Positions 55,269 through 64,000 of a DNA stretch of 64,000 bases are shown here, one piece after another. Under the pieces are notes generated by a model. That model searched no databases and was not told the origin of the DNA. It saw only the letters and a program-made list of their open reading frames with translations. A program made the position numbers and the translations under genes. This DNA comes from Alkalibacillus aidingensis (lineage in GTDB: Bacteria > Bacillota > Bacilli > Bacillales > Alkalibacillaceae): positions 248,001 through 312,000 of the forward strand of contig NZ_JABXWU010000001.1 in the NCBI RefSeq assembly GCF_014595945.1, in the 5' to 3' direction. Each line of letters starts with the position of its first letter. The first letter of the stretch is position 1.

Positions 55269-55674
55269 GATTATGCTCACTTCACTAATCACATTAACAA
55301 TTATTGGGGTTACCGCTATCATTCTCTTACTTTACGTAGATTTTAATGGCTCTGATGATGGTGAGCGAAGTATTCAAGATATGGCAAAACACTCTTTTGT
55401 AACGGATGAAATAACCACAGACCTATCAGATGGGAATTTTGTTAGAATTCAATTCCGTATTGTCACTGATGGTAAATCTGCTACTAATCAACTACAAGAA
55501 GGTGAGTTCTTTGTTTTAAACGATGCAGTTATTCAAGAGCTGACCGTATTAGAAGAAGAAGACTTTAGAAATAATCTTGAATATGTCAAAGAGCAAGTGC
55601 AAGCCACACTTAATGATCGACTAACTGAAGGGTTGGTAACGGACGTGTATATTACTGAAAAAACTGTTCAGTAA
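55246..55674 (+). CDS. fliL: Flagellar basal-body-associated protein FliL
   Basis: FliL is a membrane protein that supports stator function near the motor. There is an N-terminal membrane segment (about residues 8-30, MLTSLITLTIIGVTAIILLL) and an extracytoplasmic domain ending ERLTEGL-like NDRLTEGLVTDVYIT. I chose ATG 55246, preceded by AAAGG; ATG 55252 is also possible. The start lies within swrD. The length is 142 residues. Confidence 0.93.
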   Translation: MKMTKPVKIMLTSLITLTIIGVTAIILLLYVDFNGSDDGERSIQDMAKHSFVTDEITTDLSDGNFVRIQFRIVTDGKSATNQLQEGEFFVLNDAVIQELTVLEEEDFRNNLEYVKEQVQATLNDRLTEGLVTDVYITEKTVQ

Positions 55675-55707
55675 CGATGAGCACAGCTCCATAGCGGAGG
55701 TGAAAAG

Positions 55708-56703
55708 ATGTCAGAAGATGTATTATCCCAAGGTGAAATAGACGCTTTACTTTCGGCTATTTCCAGTGGTGAGATGGATGCCGATGAGTTAAAAGAACAA
55801 GAAAAAGAAGAAAAGAAAATAAGAGATTACGACTTTAAGAGAGCCTTAAGATTTTCAAAAGACCAAATCCGTGGTCTGACTAGGGTTCATGAGAATTTCG
55901 CAAGGTTATTGACGTCTTTCTTCGCAGGTCAATTGAGAACTTATGCCGATATTACTGTCGCATCAGTTGACCAAGTTCCATATGAGGAATTTATTCGTTC
56001 GATGCCTCAGCGTACTATTTTGAATATTTTCTCAGTTGATCCTTTGGAAGGCAGAATTATGTATGAAGTTAACCCGAATATTGCTTATGCTGTCTTAGAC
56101 AGGACATTAGGTGGTAAGGGACAAGGGATAAATAAAGTAGAAAATTTGACAGAAATAGAAAGTCGCATTATGTCCCGGTTCTTCGAGCGAGCTTTTGAGA
56201 CATTAGAGGAGGCATGGGAATCCTTAGTTGAAATAGATTTAACTTTAGAGGAATTTGAAGTGAATCCACAGTTTATTCAAATGGTTTCGCCAAACGAAAC
56301 GGTTGTCATTGTATCTCTGAATGTGACGGTGGGTGATAGTTCAGGAATGATCAATATTTGTATTCCACATATGGTGCTGGAACCTATTATTTCTAAACTA
56401 TCAGTTCACTATTGGATGCAAAACGAATCTTCTAAAAGTAATCCAGAAGACTACCAGCATTTATCTAAGACGTTAACTAAGGTGGACGTTGAATCCAAAG
56501 TTATACTAGGGGAGTCTGATATATCTATTGAGGAATTTTTGCATCTGGATGAGGACGATGTCATTATGCTAGGTCAGAAAATAGATGAACCGTTAACGAT
56601 GTACGTAAATGACGAGCCTAAATTTCACGTACAGCCAGGCAAGAGTAAACGTCAGATGGCAGTGCAAATCTTAGGCGAAATTAGGGGTGATGAAGATGAA
56701 TAA
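55708..56703 (+). CDS. fliM: Flagellar motor switch protein FliM
   Basis: FliM is the C-ring protein that receives CheY-P. The CheY-binding N-terminal peptide is LSQGEIDALLSAI. The CheC-like middle domain and the C-terminal SpoA domain (about 250-325, VILGESDISIEEFLHL) are present. The 331-residue length is standard. GCGGAGGTG precedes the ATG. It overlaps fliY by 8 bases. Confidence 0.97.
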   Translation: MSEDVLSQGEIDALLSAISSGEMDADELKEQEKEEKKIRDYDFKRALRFSKDQIRGLTRVHENFARLLTSFFAGQLRTYADITVASVDQVPYEEFIRSMPQRTILNIFSVDPLEGRIMYEVNPNIAYAVLDRTLGGKGQGINKVENLTEIESRIMSRFFERAFETLEEAWESLVEIDLTLEEFEVNPQFIQMVSPNETVVIVSLNVTVGDSSGMINICIPHMVLEPIISKLSVHYWMQNESSKSNPEDYQHLSKTLTKVDVESKVILGESDISIEEFLHLDEDDVIMLGQKIDEPLTMYVNDEPKFHVQPGKSKRQMAVQILGEIRGDEDE

Positions 56704-57901
56704 TAACGATGATATGCTCTCTCAAGAAGAAATTGATGCCCTATTAAACGGTGATCATGATCAGGAAGATACGCCAAACGAAGCTTCTAATGAAAATCAT
56801 CATGATCATAAGGAGGTGTCGTTGTCAATTAATGACTATTTATCTGACATTGAAGTAGATGCTATTGGGGAACTGGGGAATATTTCATTTGGTAGTTCAG
56901 CAACAGCGTTGTCGTCACTTTTAAATCAAAAAGTAGAGATTACAACGCCGACTGTTTCAGCAATTGACAGTGATTCTTTAGATAAAGCATTTCCGACACC
57001 TCATGTAGCCGTAAAAGTTGATTATACAGATGGATTTTCTGGTACCAACTTATTTGTGATCAAAAGTGATGATGCTTCAGTGATTGCTGATCTAATGTTA
57101 GGTGGAGATGGCACAGCACCTTCAGAAGTATTAGGTGAGATTCAACTCAGTGCCGTACAAGAGGCTATGAATCAAATGATGGGTTCTGCTGCAACGAGTA
57201 TGTCATCTATCTTTGATAAAAGGGTCGATATTACACCACCTCAAACAACACTTTTAGATGTTGAATCTGGTGAAGGGGTGGAGTATGTACCAGATGAAAG
57301 TGTGTTTATTAAAGTATCCTTTCAGTTGAAAGTTGGCGAATTAATTGATTCTAACATTATGCAATTGCTGCCGATTAATTTTGCCAAAGAATTTGTTGAT
57401 GGCCTGTTAAATAATGAGGGTGAGTCAAATCAACAAGCTGAAATCGAACAAAAAGAAGAACCAAAAGCAGAAGTATCTGCAACTCCACCACAACAGAATA
57501 GTCAACAACAAGAGAGTATCTCTCGACCATCAGGTGCCCAACAATTAGGTCAACAATCATATCAGAAGTCTGAAGCATCCAATGTTGAAAGTGCACAGTT
57601 TGAGGAATTTGGTCAGCCAAATAATTTACAACTTGATGAACGACGTAATTTGGACTTATTGATGGATATTCCACTTAACGTATCAGTGGAATTAGGTCGT
57701 TCTAGCCGAAGTATTAAGGAAATTTTAGAGTTAAATACCGGTTCAATTGTAGAGCTGGATAAATTAGCTGGTGAACCCGTTGATATTTTAGTGAATAACA
57801 AATTGATTGCCAAGGGTGAAGTGGTGGTTATTGATGAGAACTTTGGCGTTCGTGTTTCAGATATTCTCAGCCAATCTGAACGAATTAAAAAATTACGATA
57901 A
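56696..57901 (+). CDS. fliY: Flagellar motor switch phosphatase FliY
   Basis: FliY replaces FliN in Bacillus and dephosphorylates CheY-P at the switch. The N-terminal CheY-P-binding peptide is MLSQEEIDALLNG. Two CheC-type active sites are visible, ELGNISFGSSATAL and EAMNQMMGSAATSM. A Gln-rich linker (about 240-300) leads to the C-terminal FliN/SpoA domain. I chose ATG 56696, preceded by TTAGGGG at 8 bases, giving 401 residues. Confidence 0.95.
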   Translation: MNNNDDMLSQEEIDALLNGDHDQEDTPNEASNENHHDHKEVSLSINDYLSDIEVDAIGELGNISFGSSATALSSLLNQKVEITTPTVSAIDSDSLDKAFPTPHVAVKVDYTDGFSGTNLFVIKSDDASVIADLMLGGDGTAPSEVLGEIQLSAVQEAMNQMMGSAATSMSSIFDKRVDITPPQTTLLDVESGEGVEYVPDESVFIKVSFQLKVGELIDSNIMQLLPINFAKEFVDGLLNNEGESNQQAEIEQKEEPKAEVSATPPQQNSQQQESISRPSGAQQLGQQSYQKSEASNVESAQFEEFGQPNNLQLDERRNLDLLMDIPLNVSVELGRSSRSIKEILELNTGSIVELDKLAGEPVDILVNNKLIAKGEVVVIDENFGVRVSDILSQSERIKKLR

Positions 57902-57923
57902 ATAAAACACAGGGGGACTTAAC

Positions 57924-58286
57924 ATGGGAGATAAAATTTTAATTGTTGATGATGCAGCTTTTATGAGAATGATGATTAAGGACATTTTAGAAAAAAACGG
58001 ATATGAAGTAGTTGGAGAAGCTGAAAATGGTCAGGAAGCAGTTGATAAGTATTCGGAACTAGAACCAGATTTGGTTACTTTAGATATTACCATGCCAGAA
58101 AAGGATGGGATTGCTGCTTTAAAAGATATTATCGCTCAAGATGCTAATGCAAAAGTCGTGATGTGTTCAGCAATGGGACAACAGGCTATGGTAATTGATG
58201 CCATTCAGGCTGGTGCTAAGGATTTTATTGTTAAGCCGTTCCAAGCTGATCGAGTTTTAGAAGCAATAGGTAAAGCGTTAAGCTAA
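57924..58286 (+). CDS. cheY: Chemotaxis response regulator CheY
   Basis: CheY carries the phosphoryl signal from CheA to the switch; in Bacillus CheY-P promotes counterclockwise rotation. It is a 120-residue receiver. Acidic pocket D9 and D10, phosphorylation site D54 in TLDITMP, S82 and K104 in VKPF are all present. It sits between fliY and fliO within the operon, as in B. subtilis. Confidence 0.97.
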   Translation: MGDKILIVDDAAFMRMMIKDILEKNGYEVVGEAENGQEAVDKYSELEPDLVTLDITMPEKDGIAALKDIIAQDANAKVVMCSAMGQQAMVIDAIQAGAKDFIVKPFQADRVLEAIGKALS

Positions 58287-58312
58287 ATTATTCTTTGTTA
58301 GGGTCGATGTCC

Positions 58313-59011
58313 ATGAAATTAGTTAAAGTGATACCACTTTGTTTAATATTATCGATGTTTCTTTTTCAACCTGAGGTTACCTTGGCTATGCCAGGAAGTG
58401 GTGATCATGTATCTGATTGGTTTGAACAAGATGAAGGTGATGAAGGTGATGAACAAACTGTTGAGAGAAGTGAAAATGAACAAAATGATCAACAGCCGGC
58501 TATAGTCGATGACAATCAGGGTCAAGAAGCTGATCAAATAGGTCAGTCCAACCGTTCTTTATTTTTAGATTTTTTAAGAATGTTTGTGGCTTTAATTCTA
58601 GTATTAGGTTTAATCTATTTCTTACTTAAATTTTTACAGAAGAGATCTAGAATCTATCAACAGTCTCAATCACTAGAAAATGTCGGTGGTATTTCATTAG
58701 GATCTAATAAATCTGCACAGGTTGTCAGGGTCGGTAATGAATATTACCTTCTGGGTGTCGGTGATGATGTTCAAATGTTAACTAAAATTGATGATCCTGA
58801 GACGATCGAGAAGATGACCGATACAGGAGAGCTAGAATCTAAGCCGAACACTTTCCAATCACTATTGCAGAGTTTTCAAAACCGAAACCGAAATCCGTAT
58901 CAAGAACAAGAGACTAAACGTCAATTTCAAACGGAGCTTGAATCAATGAAACAGGCACGTCACCGAATGACGAAGCGTTATCAAGATAGGAATGACCGAA
59001 ACCATGACTGA
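58313..59011 (+). CDS. fliO: Flagellar export protein FliO (FliZ)
   Basis: FliO assists assembly of the FliP ring of the export gate. A signal peptide (KLVKVIPLCLILSMFLFQPEV, with cleavage near TLAMP) is followed by an acidic, Asp/Glu/Gln-rich outside region. One membrane helix lies at about residues 85-105 (LRMFVALILVLGLIYFLLKF), and then a cytoplasmic domain with LGSNKSAQVVRVGNEYYLLG. I chose ATG 58313, 9 bases after AGGG; ATG 58307 is too near. It overlaps fliP. Confidence 0.9.
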   Translation: MKLVKVIPLCLILSMFLFQPEVTLAMPGSGDHVSDWFEQDEGDEGDEQTVERSENEQNDQQPAIVDDNQGQEADQIGQSNRSLFLDFLRMFVALILVLGLIYFLLKFLQKRSRIYQQSQSLENVGGISLGSNKSAQVVRVGNEYYLLGVGDDVQMLTKIDDPETIEKMTDTGELESKPNTFQSLLQSFQNRNRNPYQEQETKRQFQTELESMKQARHRMTKRYQDRNDRNHD

Positions 59012-59672
59012 TGTAGTAAATATATTTGCAGAAAATGAACCAGGTAATATTTCAACCGCCGTCCAATTACTAATCTTATTAACGGTCTTAACACTGGCTC
59101 CTAGTATTCTTATTTTGATGACAAGTTTTACAAGGATTGTAATTGTTCTATCTTTTGTCCGTACATCATTGGCGACTCAACAAATGCCACCCAATCAGGT
59201 TCTGATAGGTTTAGCTTTGTTCTTAACATTTTTTATCATGGCACCGACTTTTTATGAAGTGAACGATCAAGCGTTACAACCTTTATTTAATGAAGAGATT
59301 ACCTTGGAAGAAGCTTATGATGAAGCAAGTGTTCCTTTCAAGGAGTTTATGTCACAGCACACTCGACAAAAGGATTTAGCTTTATTTCTCGATTACTCGG
59401 GCGCAGAAGCTCCGGAAACAATCGAGGATATCCCATTGACGGCACTAGTTCCCGCATTTGCTATTAGTGAGTTAAAGACAGCCTTTCAAATGGGATTTAT
59501 GATTTTCATCCCATTCTTAGTCATTGATATGGCTGTTGCGAGTGTTTTAATGTCGATGGGGATGATGATGCTACCACCGGTCATGATCTCATTGCCGTTT
59601 AAAGTCTTATTGTTTGTACTTGTTGACGGATGGTATTTAATAACCCATTCGGTGTTGGAAAGTTTTACGTAG
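59004..59672 (+). CDS. fliP: Flagellar export gate protein FliP
   Basis: FliP is the main gate component (FliP5FliQ4FliR1). It has LTVLTLAPSILILMTSFTR, the family motif, and the C-terminal membrane hairpin FLVIDMAVASVLMSMGMMML. Start choice is uncertain: ATG 59004 gives 222 residues, close to the B. subtilis length, and has TAGGA 12 bases upstream; ATG 58992 abuts that site. It overlaps fliO. Confidence 0.94.
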   Translation: MTDVVNIFAENEPGNISTAVQLLILLTVLTLAPSILILMTSFTRIVIVLSFVRTSLATQQMPPNQVLIGLALFLTFFIMAPTFYEVNDQALQPLFNEEITLEEAYDEASVPFKEFMSQHTRQKDLALFLDYSGAEAPETIEDIPLTALVPAFAISELKTAFQMGFMIFIPFLVIDMAVASVLMSMGMMMLPPVMISLPFKVLLFVLVDGWYLITHSVLESFT

Positions 59673-59687
59673 GAAGAAGGAATATTT

Positions 59688-59954
59688 ATGAGTCCAGATA
59701 TGGTTATAGCACTAGCAGAACAAGGGGTATACACCATTTTAATGGTGGTTGGTCCACTTTTATTAATTGCGCTATTCGTTGGTTTAACGGTAGCTATCTT
59801 TCAAGCGACCACACAAATACAAGAACAAACTTTGGCATTTATTCCTAAAATTATTGCTGTGTTTGTTGGTATTGTTATTTTAGGTCCATGGATGCTACAA
59901 CGGATGATTGAGTTTACCATGACTATATTTAACAATATTACAGTAGTTGGTTAA
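59688..59954 (+). CDS. fliQ: Flagellar export gate protein FliQ
   Basis: FliQ is an 88-residue protein with two membrane segments (about 15-40 and 53-78). QATTQIQEQTLAFIPKI is the family signature in the loop. It lies 15 bases after fliP, preceded by AGGAAGGA, and its stop is followed directly by fliR. Confidence 0.96.
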   Translation: MSPDMVIALAEQGVYTILMVVGPLLLIALFVGLTVAIFQATTQIQEQTLAFIPKIIAVFVGIVILGPWMLQRMIEFTMTIFNNITVVG

Positions 59955-59955
59955 G

Positions 59956-60735
59956 ATGCTAGAGATAATAGATTTTGCTAGAGTACCTGCATTTTTTCTA
60001 ATCGTTGCTAGATTATCAGGATTTTTTATGCTCGTTCCTTTTTTCTCCTATCATACAATTCCCATGATGCACCGTGTGGCGTTTGTTTTTATCTTATCTT
60101 GGGTGATGTATTTTTCGATTGATATCCCAGCTTTATTGCTTGATGGTCAGTTCTTTTTATTTTTACTAAAAGAATTAACCATCGGATTGATGATTGGACT
60201 AGTCGCTTATATCATTCTAACTGCTGTTCAAATCGCCGGTGGGTTTATTGATTTCCAGATGGGATTTGCGATCGCTAATGTCGTCGACCCCCAAACAGGT
60301 ATTCAAAGTCCAATTATTGGTCAGTATTATTATATTTTTGCTTTATTATTACTTGTAGTAACTAATGCACATCACTTATTGATCGATGGTATTTTTTATA
60401 GTTATCAGTTTGTTGGATTTACTGACATGATTCCCATTCATTCTGAGTCGTTTGTTACCTTTATCATCACGACGATGTCAGGAATGTTTTTAATCGCTTT
60501 TCAAATGGCTATTCCAATAGTAGGTATGCTCTTTCTTGTTGATGTTGCACTTGGAATGATTGCTAGGACTGTTCCACAAATGAACGTATTTGTTGTTGGT
60601 CTGCCACTTAAAATATTAGTTAGCTTTATAGTTATCTTTGTTTCATTTGGTTTTTTTGCTTTATTAATTAACCGTGTTTTTGAATATATGTTTTATGCCA
60701 TGCGAGACCTCATGCAAATCATAGGAGGGGCGTAA
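59956..60735 (+). CDS. fliR: Flagellar export gate protein FliR
   Basis: FliR is the single-copy gate component, 259 residues with about six membrane segments. RLSGFFMLVPFFSYHTIPM, GFIDFQMGFAIANVVDP and MNVFVVGLPLKILVSF are typical. I chose ATG 59956, the base after the fliQ stop plus one; the ribosome site is weak, suggesting translation coupled to fliQ. Confidence 0.95.
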   Translation: MLEIIDFARVPAFFLIVARLSGFFMLVPFFSYHTIPMMHRVAFVFILSWVMYFSIDIPALLLDGQFFLFLLKELTIGLMIGLVAYIILTAVQIAGGFIDFQMGFAIANVVDPQTGIQSPIIGQYYYIFALLLLVVTNAHHLLIDGIFYSYQFVGFTDMIPIHSESFVTFIITTMSGMFLIAFQMAIPIVGMLFLVDVALGMIARTVPQMNVFVVGLPLKILVSFIVIFVSFGFFALLINRVFEYMFYAMRDLMQIIGGA

Positions 60736-60736
60736 G

Positions 60737-61819
60737 ATGGAGTTATTACGCTTAGATTTACAATACTTTAATCAAGAGAAAACAGAGAAAGCCACTCCTA
60801 AGAAAAGACAAGATTCAAGACGTAAAGGACAAGTTGCTAAAAGTCAAGATGTTAATACAGCCATTCTATTATTTTGTGTATTTGTTTTTCTATTTGTGTT
60901 TGGTTCATATATGGGTGAAACATTGACCGGTATTTATACTCATGCATTCACTGAGTTTATACATTGGGATGTAACGGAATCTAATGTTGAACAAGTTTTC
61001 TCACAGATGACCATCGAGGCAGTTAAGATTATTTTGCCTGTTATGATTGTTGCGATAGTGGGTGCGTTAATCTCCAATTATATGCAAATAGGCTTCTTGT
61101 TCACAGGGGAGCCATTAAAGTTTGATCTTAAGAAAATTGATCCATTAAAAGGTATTAAAAGGATATTCTCTGCGCGTGCCTTAGTTGAATTTTTAAAATC
61201 ATTATTAAAGATCACTTCGGTTGGCGCTGTGTGCTTTGGAATTATATGGATGAACAAAGATGATATGATGATGCTATCACAAAAAACGGTCTTTGAATCT
61301 ATTAACTTTTTTGGACAATTAACGATTATCATTGGTGTCGCGGCATCGCTTATGTTAATGATGATTTCTGTGATTGACTATTTATATCAACGCTATGACC
61401 ATGAAAAAAATATCAAAATGTCAAAACAAGATGTTAAAGATGAGCATAAAAACATTGAAGGGGACCCATTAATTAAATCACGAATTAAAGAAAGGCAAAG
61501 ACAAATGGCGCAACAACGTATGATGAGTGAGGTACCCAGCGCCGACGTCGTTATTACCAACCCAACCCACTACTCTATTGCCCTCAAATATGATGAATCT
61601 AAATCGGATGCTCCTTTTGTTGTGGCAAAGGGTGTCGACTATGTAGCTCTAAAGATTAGAGAAGTGGCTAAAGCAAATAATGTCGTACAAGTTGAGAATC
61701 GCCCACTTGCAAGAGGATTGTATCAAGCAGTTGAAATTGGTGAGGTCATTCCTGAAGATTTTTATCAGCAAGTAGCAGAAGTACTAGCTTATGTCTATAA
61801 ATTAGAACAGCAGGCTTAA
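60737..61819 (+). CDS. flhB: Flagellar export switch protein FlhB
   Basis: FlhB changes export specificity from hook to filament after self-cleavage. Four membrane segments lie between about residues 30 and 215. The cleavage motif NPTH begins at N275. After it, YSIALKYDESKSDAPFVVAKG is shared with the small YlqH at 34759. The N-terminus EKTEKATPKKRQDSRRKGQV is the standard basic start. AGGAGGGG precedes the ATG. The length is 360 residues. Confidence 0.97.
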   Translation: MELLRLDLQYFNQEKTEKATPKKRQDSRRKGQVAKSQDVNTAILLFCVFVFLFVFGSYMGETLTGIYTHAFTEFIHWDVTESNVEQVFSQMTIEAVKIILPVMIVAIVGALISNYMQIGFLFTGEPLKFDLKKIDPLKGIKRIFSARALVEFLKSLLKITSVGAVCFGIIWMNKDDMMMLSQKTVFESINFFGQLTIIIGVAASLMLMMISVIDYLYQRYDHEKNIKMSKQDVKDEHKNIEGDPLIKSRIKERQRQMAQQRMMSEVPSADVVITNPTHYSIALKYDESKSDAPFVVAKGVDYVALKIREVAKANNVVQVENRPLARGLYQAVEIGEVIPEDFYQQVAEVLAYVYKLEQQA

Positions 61820-61842
61820 GTAATGAAGAGAGGATTTTGAGC

Positions 61843-63879
61843 ATGTCAGCAAGAGATTTGTCAGTTTTACTCGGTGTCATATTAATTATTGTGATGCTAG
61901 TCATTCCTCTACCGGGATGGCTTTTAAGTATTTTAATCTTAACTAATATATCATTGGCGCTTATTGTGATTCTCGTAACGATGAACACTCAAGAAGCGCT
62001 AGATTTTGCGATCTTTCCTTCATTACTACTACTATTAACGTTATTTCGTCTCGGCTTAAATGTATCGACAACTCGATCAATCCTTTCAGAAGCCGATGCT
62101 GGAGTTGTCGTTGATACGTTTGGTAATTTTGTAACCGGTGGTAATCCTTTTGTAGGTTTCGTTATATTTTTGATTCTTGTCATTATTCAATTCATTGTTA
62201 TTACTAAAGGTGCGGAACGTGTATCAGAGGTTGCCGCTAGGTTTACTTTAGATGCTATGCCGGGTAAGCAGATGAGTATTGATGCGGACTTAAACGCAGG
62301 CATGATTACCGAACAACAAGCTAAAGAACGTCGCGAGAAAATCGAAAACGAAGCGGATTTTTATGGTGCCATGGATGGTGCTAGTAAGTTTGTTAAAGGT
62401 GACGCGATTGCAGGGATTGTCATCGTATTAGTCAATATTATCTTTGGATTTATTATTGGGATGACTCAATGGGGCTTGTCTCCAGGTGAAACAGTTGACG
62501 TATTCTTGCGCTTAACTGTCGGGGATGGTTTAGTTTCACAAATTCCAGCATTATTAATTGCAACAGCTACGGGGATTATCGTTACTCGAGTAGCTGCTGA
62601 AGGTAATTTATCACACGATGTAACCGGTCAGTTATTCCGTTATCCACAACTATTATATGTTGCTGCTGGTACCATCTTCTTATTAGGATTTACACCAATC
62701 AATTTCTTGCTAACGACTATCATTGCTGGTTTATTAACTTTTGGTGGATATTATTTATCTCGTTCTCAAAAAGAAGAAGAAGTTGCGCAACAAGAGATGA
62801 CAGAAGAGAAAGAAGATGAGACTGAAATATCTTCACCGGATTCTGTTGTTCAACTTCTTAATATGGACCCGATAGAGTTTGAATTTGGTTATGCATTAAT
62901 ACCAATTGCTGATACTAATCAAGGTGGAGATTTATTAGACCGGATTGTCATGATCCGAAGACAGTTGGCTTTAGAATTAGGAGTGGTAATTCCTGTTGTA
63001 AGGATTCGAGATAATATTCAATTAAATCCTAATGAATATCAATTGAAAATTAAAGGGAATGAAGTGGCGAAAGGTGAACTGTACATGAATCATTATTTAG
63101 CTATGAGTCCAGGTATGGAAGATGATTCAATAGATGGAATTGACACGGTTGAGCCGGCTTTTGGTTTACCTGCAAAATGGATTAATGAAGAAATGAAGGA
63201 TGAAGCTGAGTTATCAGGTTATACAGTAGTTGATCCGCCTTCAGTGGTATCAACGCATATTACCGAAGTTATTAAGAAACACGCTAGTAAGTTACTAGGG
63301 CGAGAGGAAACTCAGCAACTAATTGATCATCTTAAGGAAAGTTATCCAACTTTAGTTGGGGAAGTGACACCTGAGCCACTTTCAGTAGGTGAGATTCAGA
63401 AGGTGTTAGCTAAATTGCTTGAAGAGCAAATCTCGATTCGTAATCTACCAGTTATTTTTGAAACATTAGCTGACTACGGGAAAATGACGAATGATACAGA
63501 CTTATTAGCCGAATATTGTCGTCAGGCCTTATCGATTCAAATAACTAAACAATATGCTACTGAAGATTACAAAATGAAAGTTGTCACGTTATCACCTCAA
63601 GTCGAGAAAAAGGTAGCGGAAAATATTCAGCAAACAGAGCATGGTAATTTCTTATCAATGGATCCAGAAACACAACAAAAAATTATTGAATCGATTCATC
63701 AACAGGCTAGTCAGGCATTTTTACAAGATACAACACCTATTTTACTATGCTCGCCTGCTATTAGAATGTATGTAAAGCAAATGGTCGGTCGCTACCTACC
63801 CGACTTAGTCGTTCTTTCATATAACGAATTAGAACCAGATTTAGAAGTTGAAAGTGCTGGGGTGGTGAATATCGCATGA
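61843..63879 (+). CDS. flhA: Flagellar export protein FlhA
   Basis: FlhA forms the nonameric export ring that takes substrates from chaperones. About eight membrane segments (residues 1-305) include the family signature FRLGLNVSTTRSIL and the FHIPEP-equivalent loop LDAMPGKQMSIDADLNAG. The cytoplasmic domain follows from about 325. I chose ATG 61843, preceded by AGAGAGGA, giving 678 residues; TTG 61837 is less likely. It overlaps flhF by 4 bases. Confidence 0.97.
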   Translation: MSARDLSVLLGVILIIVMLVIPLPGWLLSILILTNISLALIVILVTMNTQEALDFAIFPSLLLLLTLFRLGLNVSTTRSILSEADAGVVVDTFGNFVTGGNPFVGFVIFLILVIIQFIVITKGAERVSEVAARFTLDAMPGKQMSIDADLNAGMITEQQAKERREKIENEADFYGAMDGASKFVKGDAIAGIVIVLVNIIFGFIIGMTQWGLSPGETVDVFLRLTVGDGLVSQIPALLIATATGIIVTRVAAEGNLSHDVTGQLFRYPQLLYVAAGTIFLLGFTPINFLLTTIIAGLLTFGGYYLSRSQKEEEVAQQEMTEEKEDETEISSPDSVVQLLNMDPIEFEFGYALIPIADTNQGGDLLDRIVMIRRQLALELGVVIPVVRIRDNIQLNPNEYQLKIKGNEVAKGELYMNHYLAMSPGMEDDSIDGIDTVEPAFGLPAKWINEEMKDEAELSGYTVVDPPSVVSTHITEVIKKHASKLLGREETQQLIDHLKESYPTLVGEVTPEPLSVGEIQKVLAKLLEEQISIRNLPVIFETLADYGKMTNDTDLLAEYCRQALSIQITKQYATEDYKMKVVTLSPQVEKKVAENIQQTEHGNFLSMDPETQQKIIESIHQQASQAFLQDTTPILLCSPAIRMYVKQMVGRYLPDLVVLSYNELEPDLEVESAGVVNIA

Positions 63880-64000
63880 GGGTAAAAAAATATAGCGCAG
63901 CTACTATGCCTGAAGTTATGAAACAAGTTCGTAAAGAGTTGGGTGATTCTGCAGTCATTCTTAATTCTAAGGAAAAGCGAACAAAGGGAATATTAGGCCT
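63876..64000 (+). CDS. flhF: Flagellar SRP-type GTPase FlhF, 5' end
   Basis: Only the first 41 codons are in the window. They begin MRVKKYSAATMPEVMKQVRK and include ELGDSAVILNSKEKRTKGILG, the conserved FlhF N-terminus. FlhF is an SRP-like GTPase that sets the position and number of flagella. The ATG overlaps the flhA stop by 4 bases. The GTPase domain lies past the right edge. Confidence 0.93.
   Translation, partial: MRVKKYSAATMPEVMKQVRKELGDSAVILNSKEKRTKGILG

Noticed and set aside
1-64000. tRNA or rRNA genes
   Set aside because: No cloverleaf-like sequences with a TTCGA/ATCC arm or rRNA segments were noticed; a dedicated search was not possible.

Overview
The window is a low-GC chromosomal segment of an endospore-forming, flagellated Bacillaceae bacterium. 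Gene order follows the Bacillus subtilis priA-fmt-prpC-prkC-rsgA-rpe, fapR-plsX-fabDG-acpP, smc-ftsY-ffh-rpsP-rimM-trmD-rplS-rbgA-rnhB, sucCD-dprA-topA-xerC-hslVU-codY and fla/che blocks almost gene for gene. The 26-residue SpoVM indicates sporulation. Several secreted or membrane domains are strongly acidic (the PrkC ectodomain tail, an insertion in the hook protein, the FliO ectodomain), which suggests but does not prove a salt-adapted relative of Halobacillus or Alkalibacillus.

Layout: 1-8225 (+) holds the 3' end of priA, then fmt, rsmB, prpC, prkC, rsgA, rpe, thiN and spoVM: restart helicase, initiator formylation, rRNA methylation, the PASTA kinase/phosphatase pair, ribosome assembly GTPase and sporulation coat anchor. 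rpmB (-) faces it across a shared terminator. From 8699 come yloU and the fatty-acid kinase yloV, a minus-strand AzgA-type purine permease, the two-subunit serine dehydratase, recG, and a FapR-controlled lipid operon (fapR, plsX, fabD, fabG, acpP) followed by rnc. A small minus-strand DUF1128 gene separates rnc from smc. From 21236 to 31433 are smc, SRP genes (ftsY, ylxM, ffh), rpsP, khpA, ylqD, rimM, trmD, rplS and rbgA.

31434-32080 is a gene-free stretch filled mainly by nine tandem 52-bp repeats. After it come rnhB, the FliK-like ylqG and FlhB-tail-like ylqH, sucCD, dprA, topA, xerC, hslVU and codY. From 44742 to the right edge is one long flagellar/chemotaxis operon, flgB through the first codons of flhF, coding for rod, MS ring, switch, export ATPase, hook assembly, CheY and export gate.

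The most unusual content is a family of 52-bp tandem repeats at two distant loci (10909-11247 on the minus strand and 31519-31986 on the plus strand). The two arrays differ in sequence but share an exact 52-bp period and a conserved core. Each lies just downstream of a gene in the same orientation and is preceded by a related leader-like element. A third copy of that leader stands alone at 28242-28299. I know of no described family that matches, and no function can be assigned from sequence alone. Other departures from the usual gene order are the lack of def between priA and fmt, the lack of trmFO between topA and xerC, and inserted minus-strand genes at 11338-12600 and 20834-21055.
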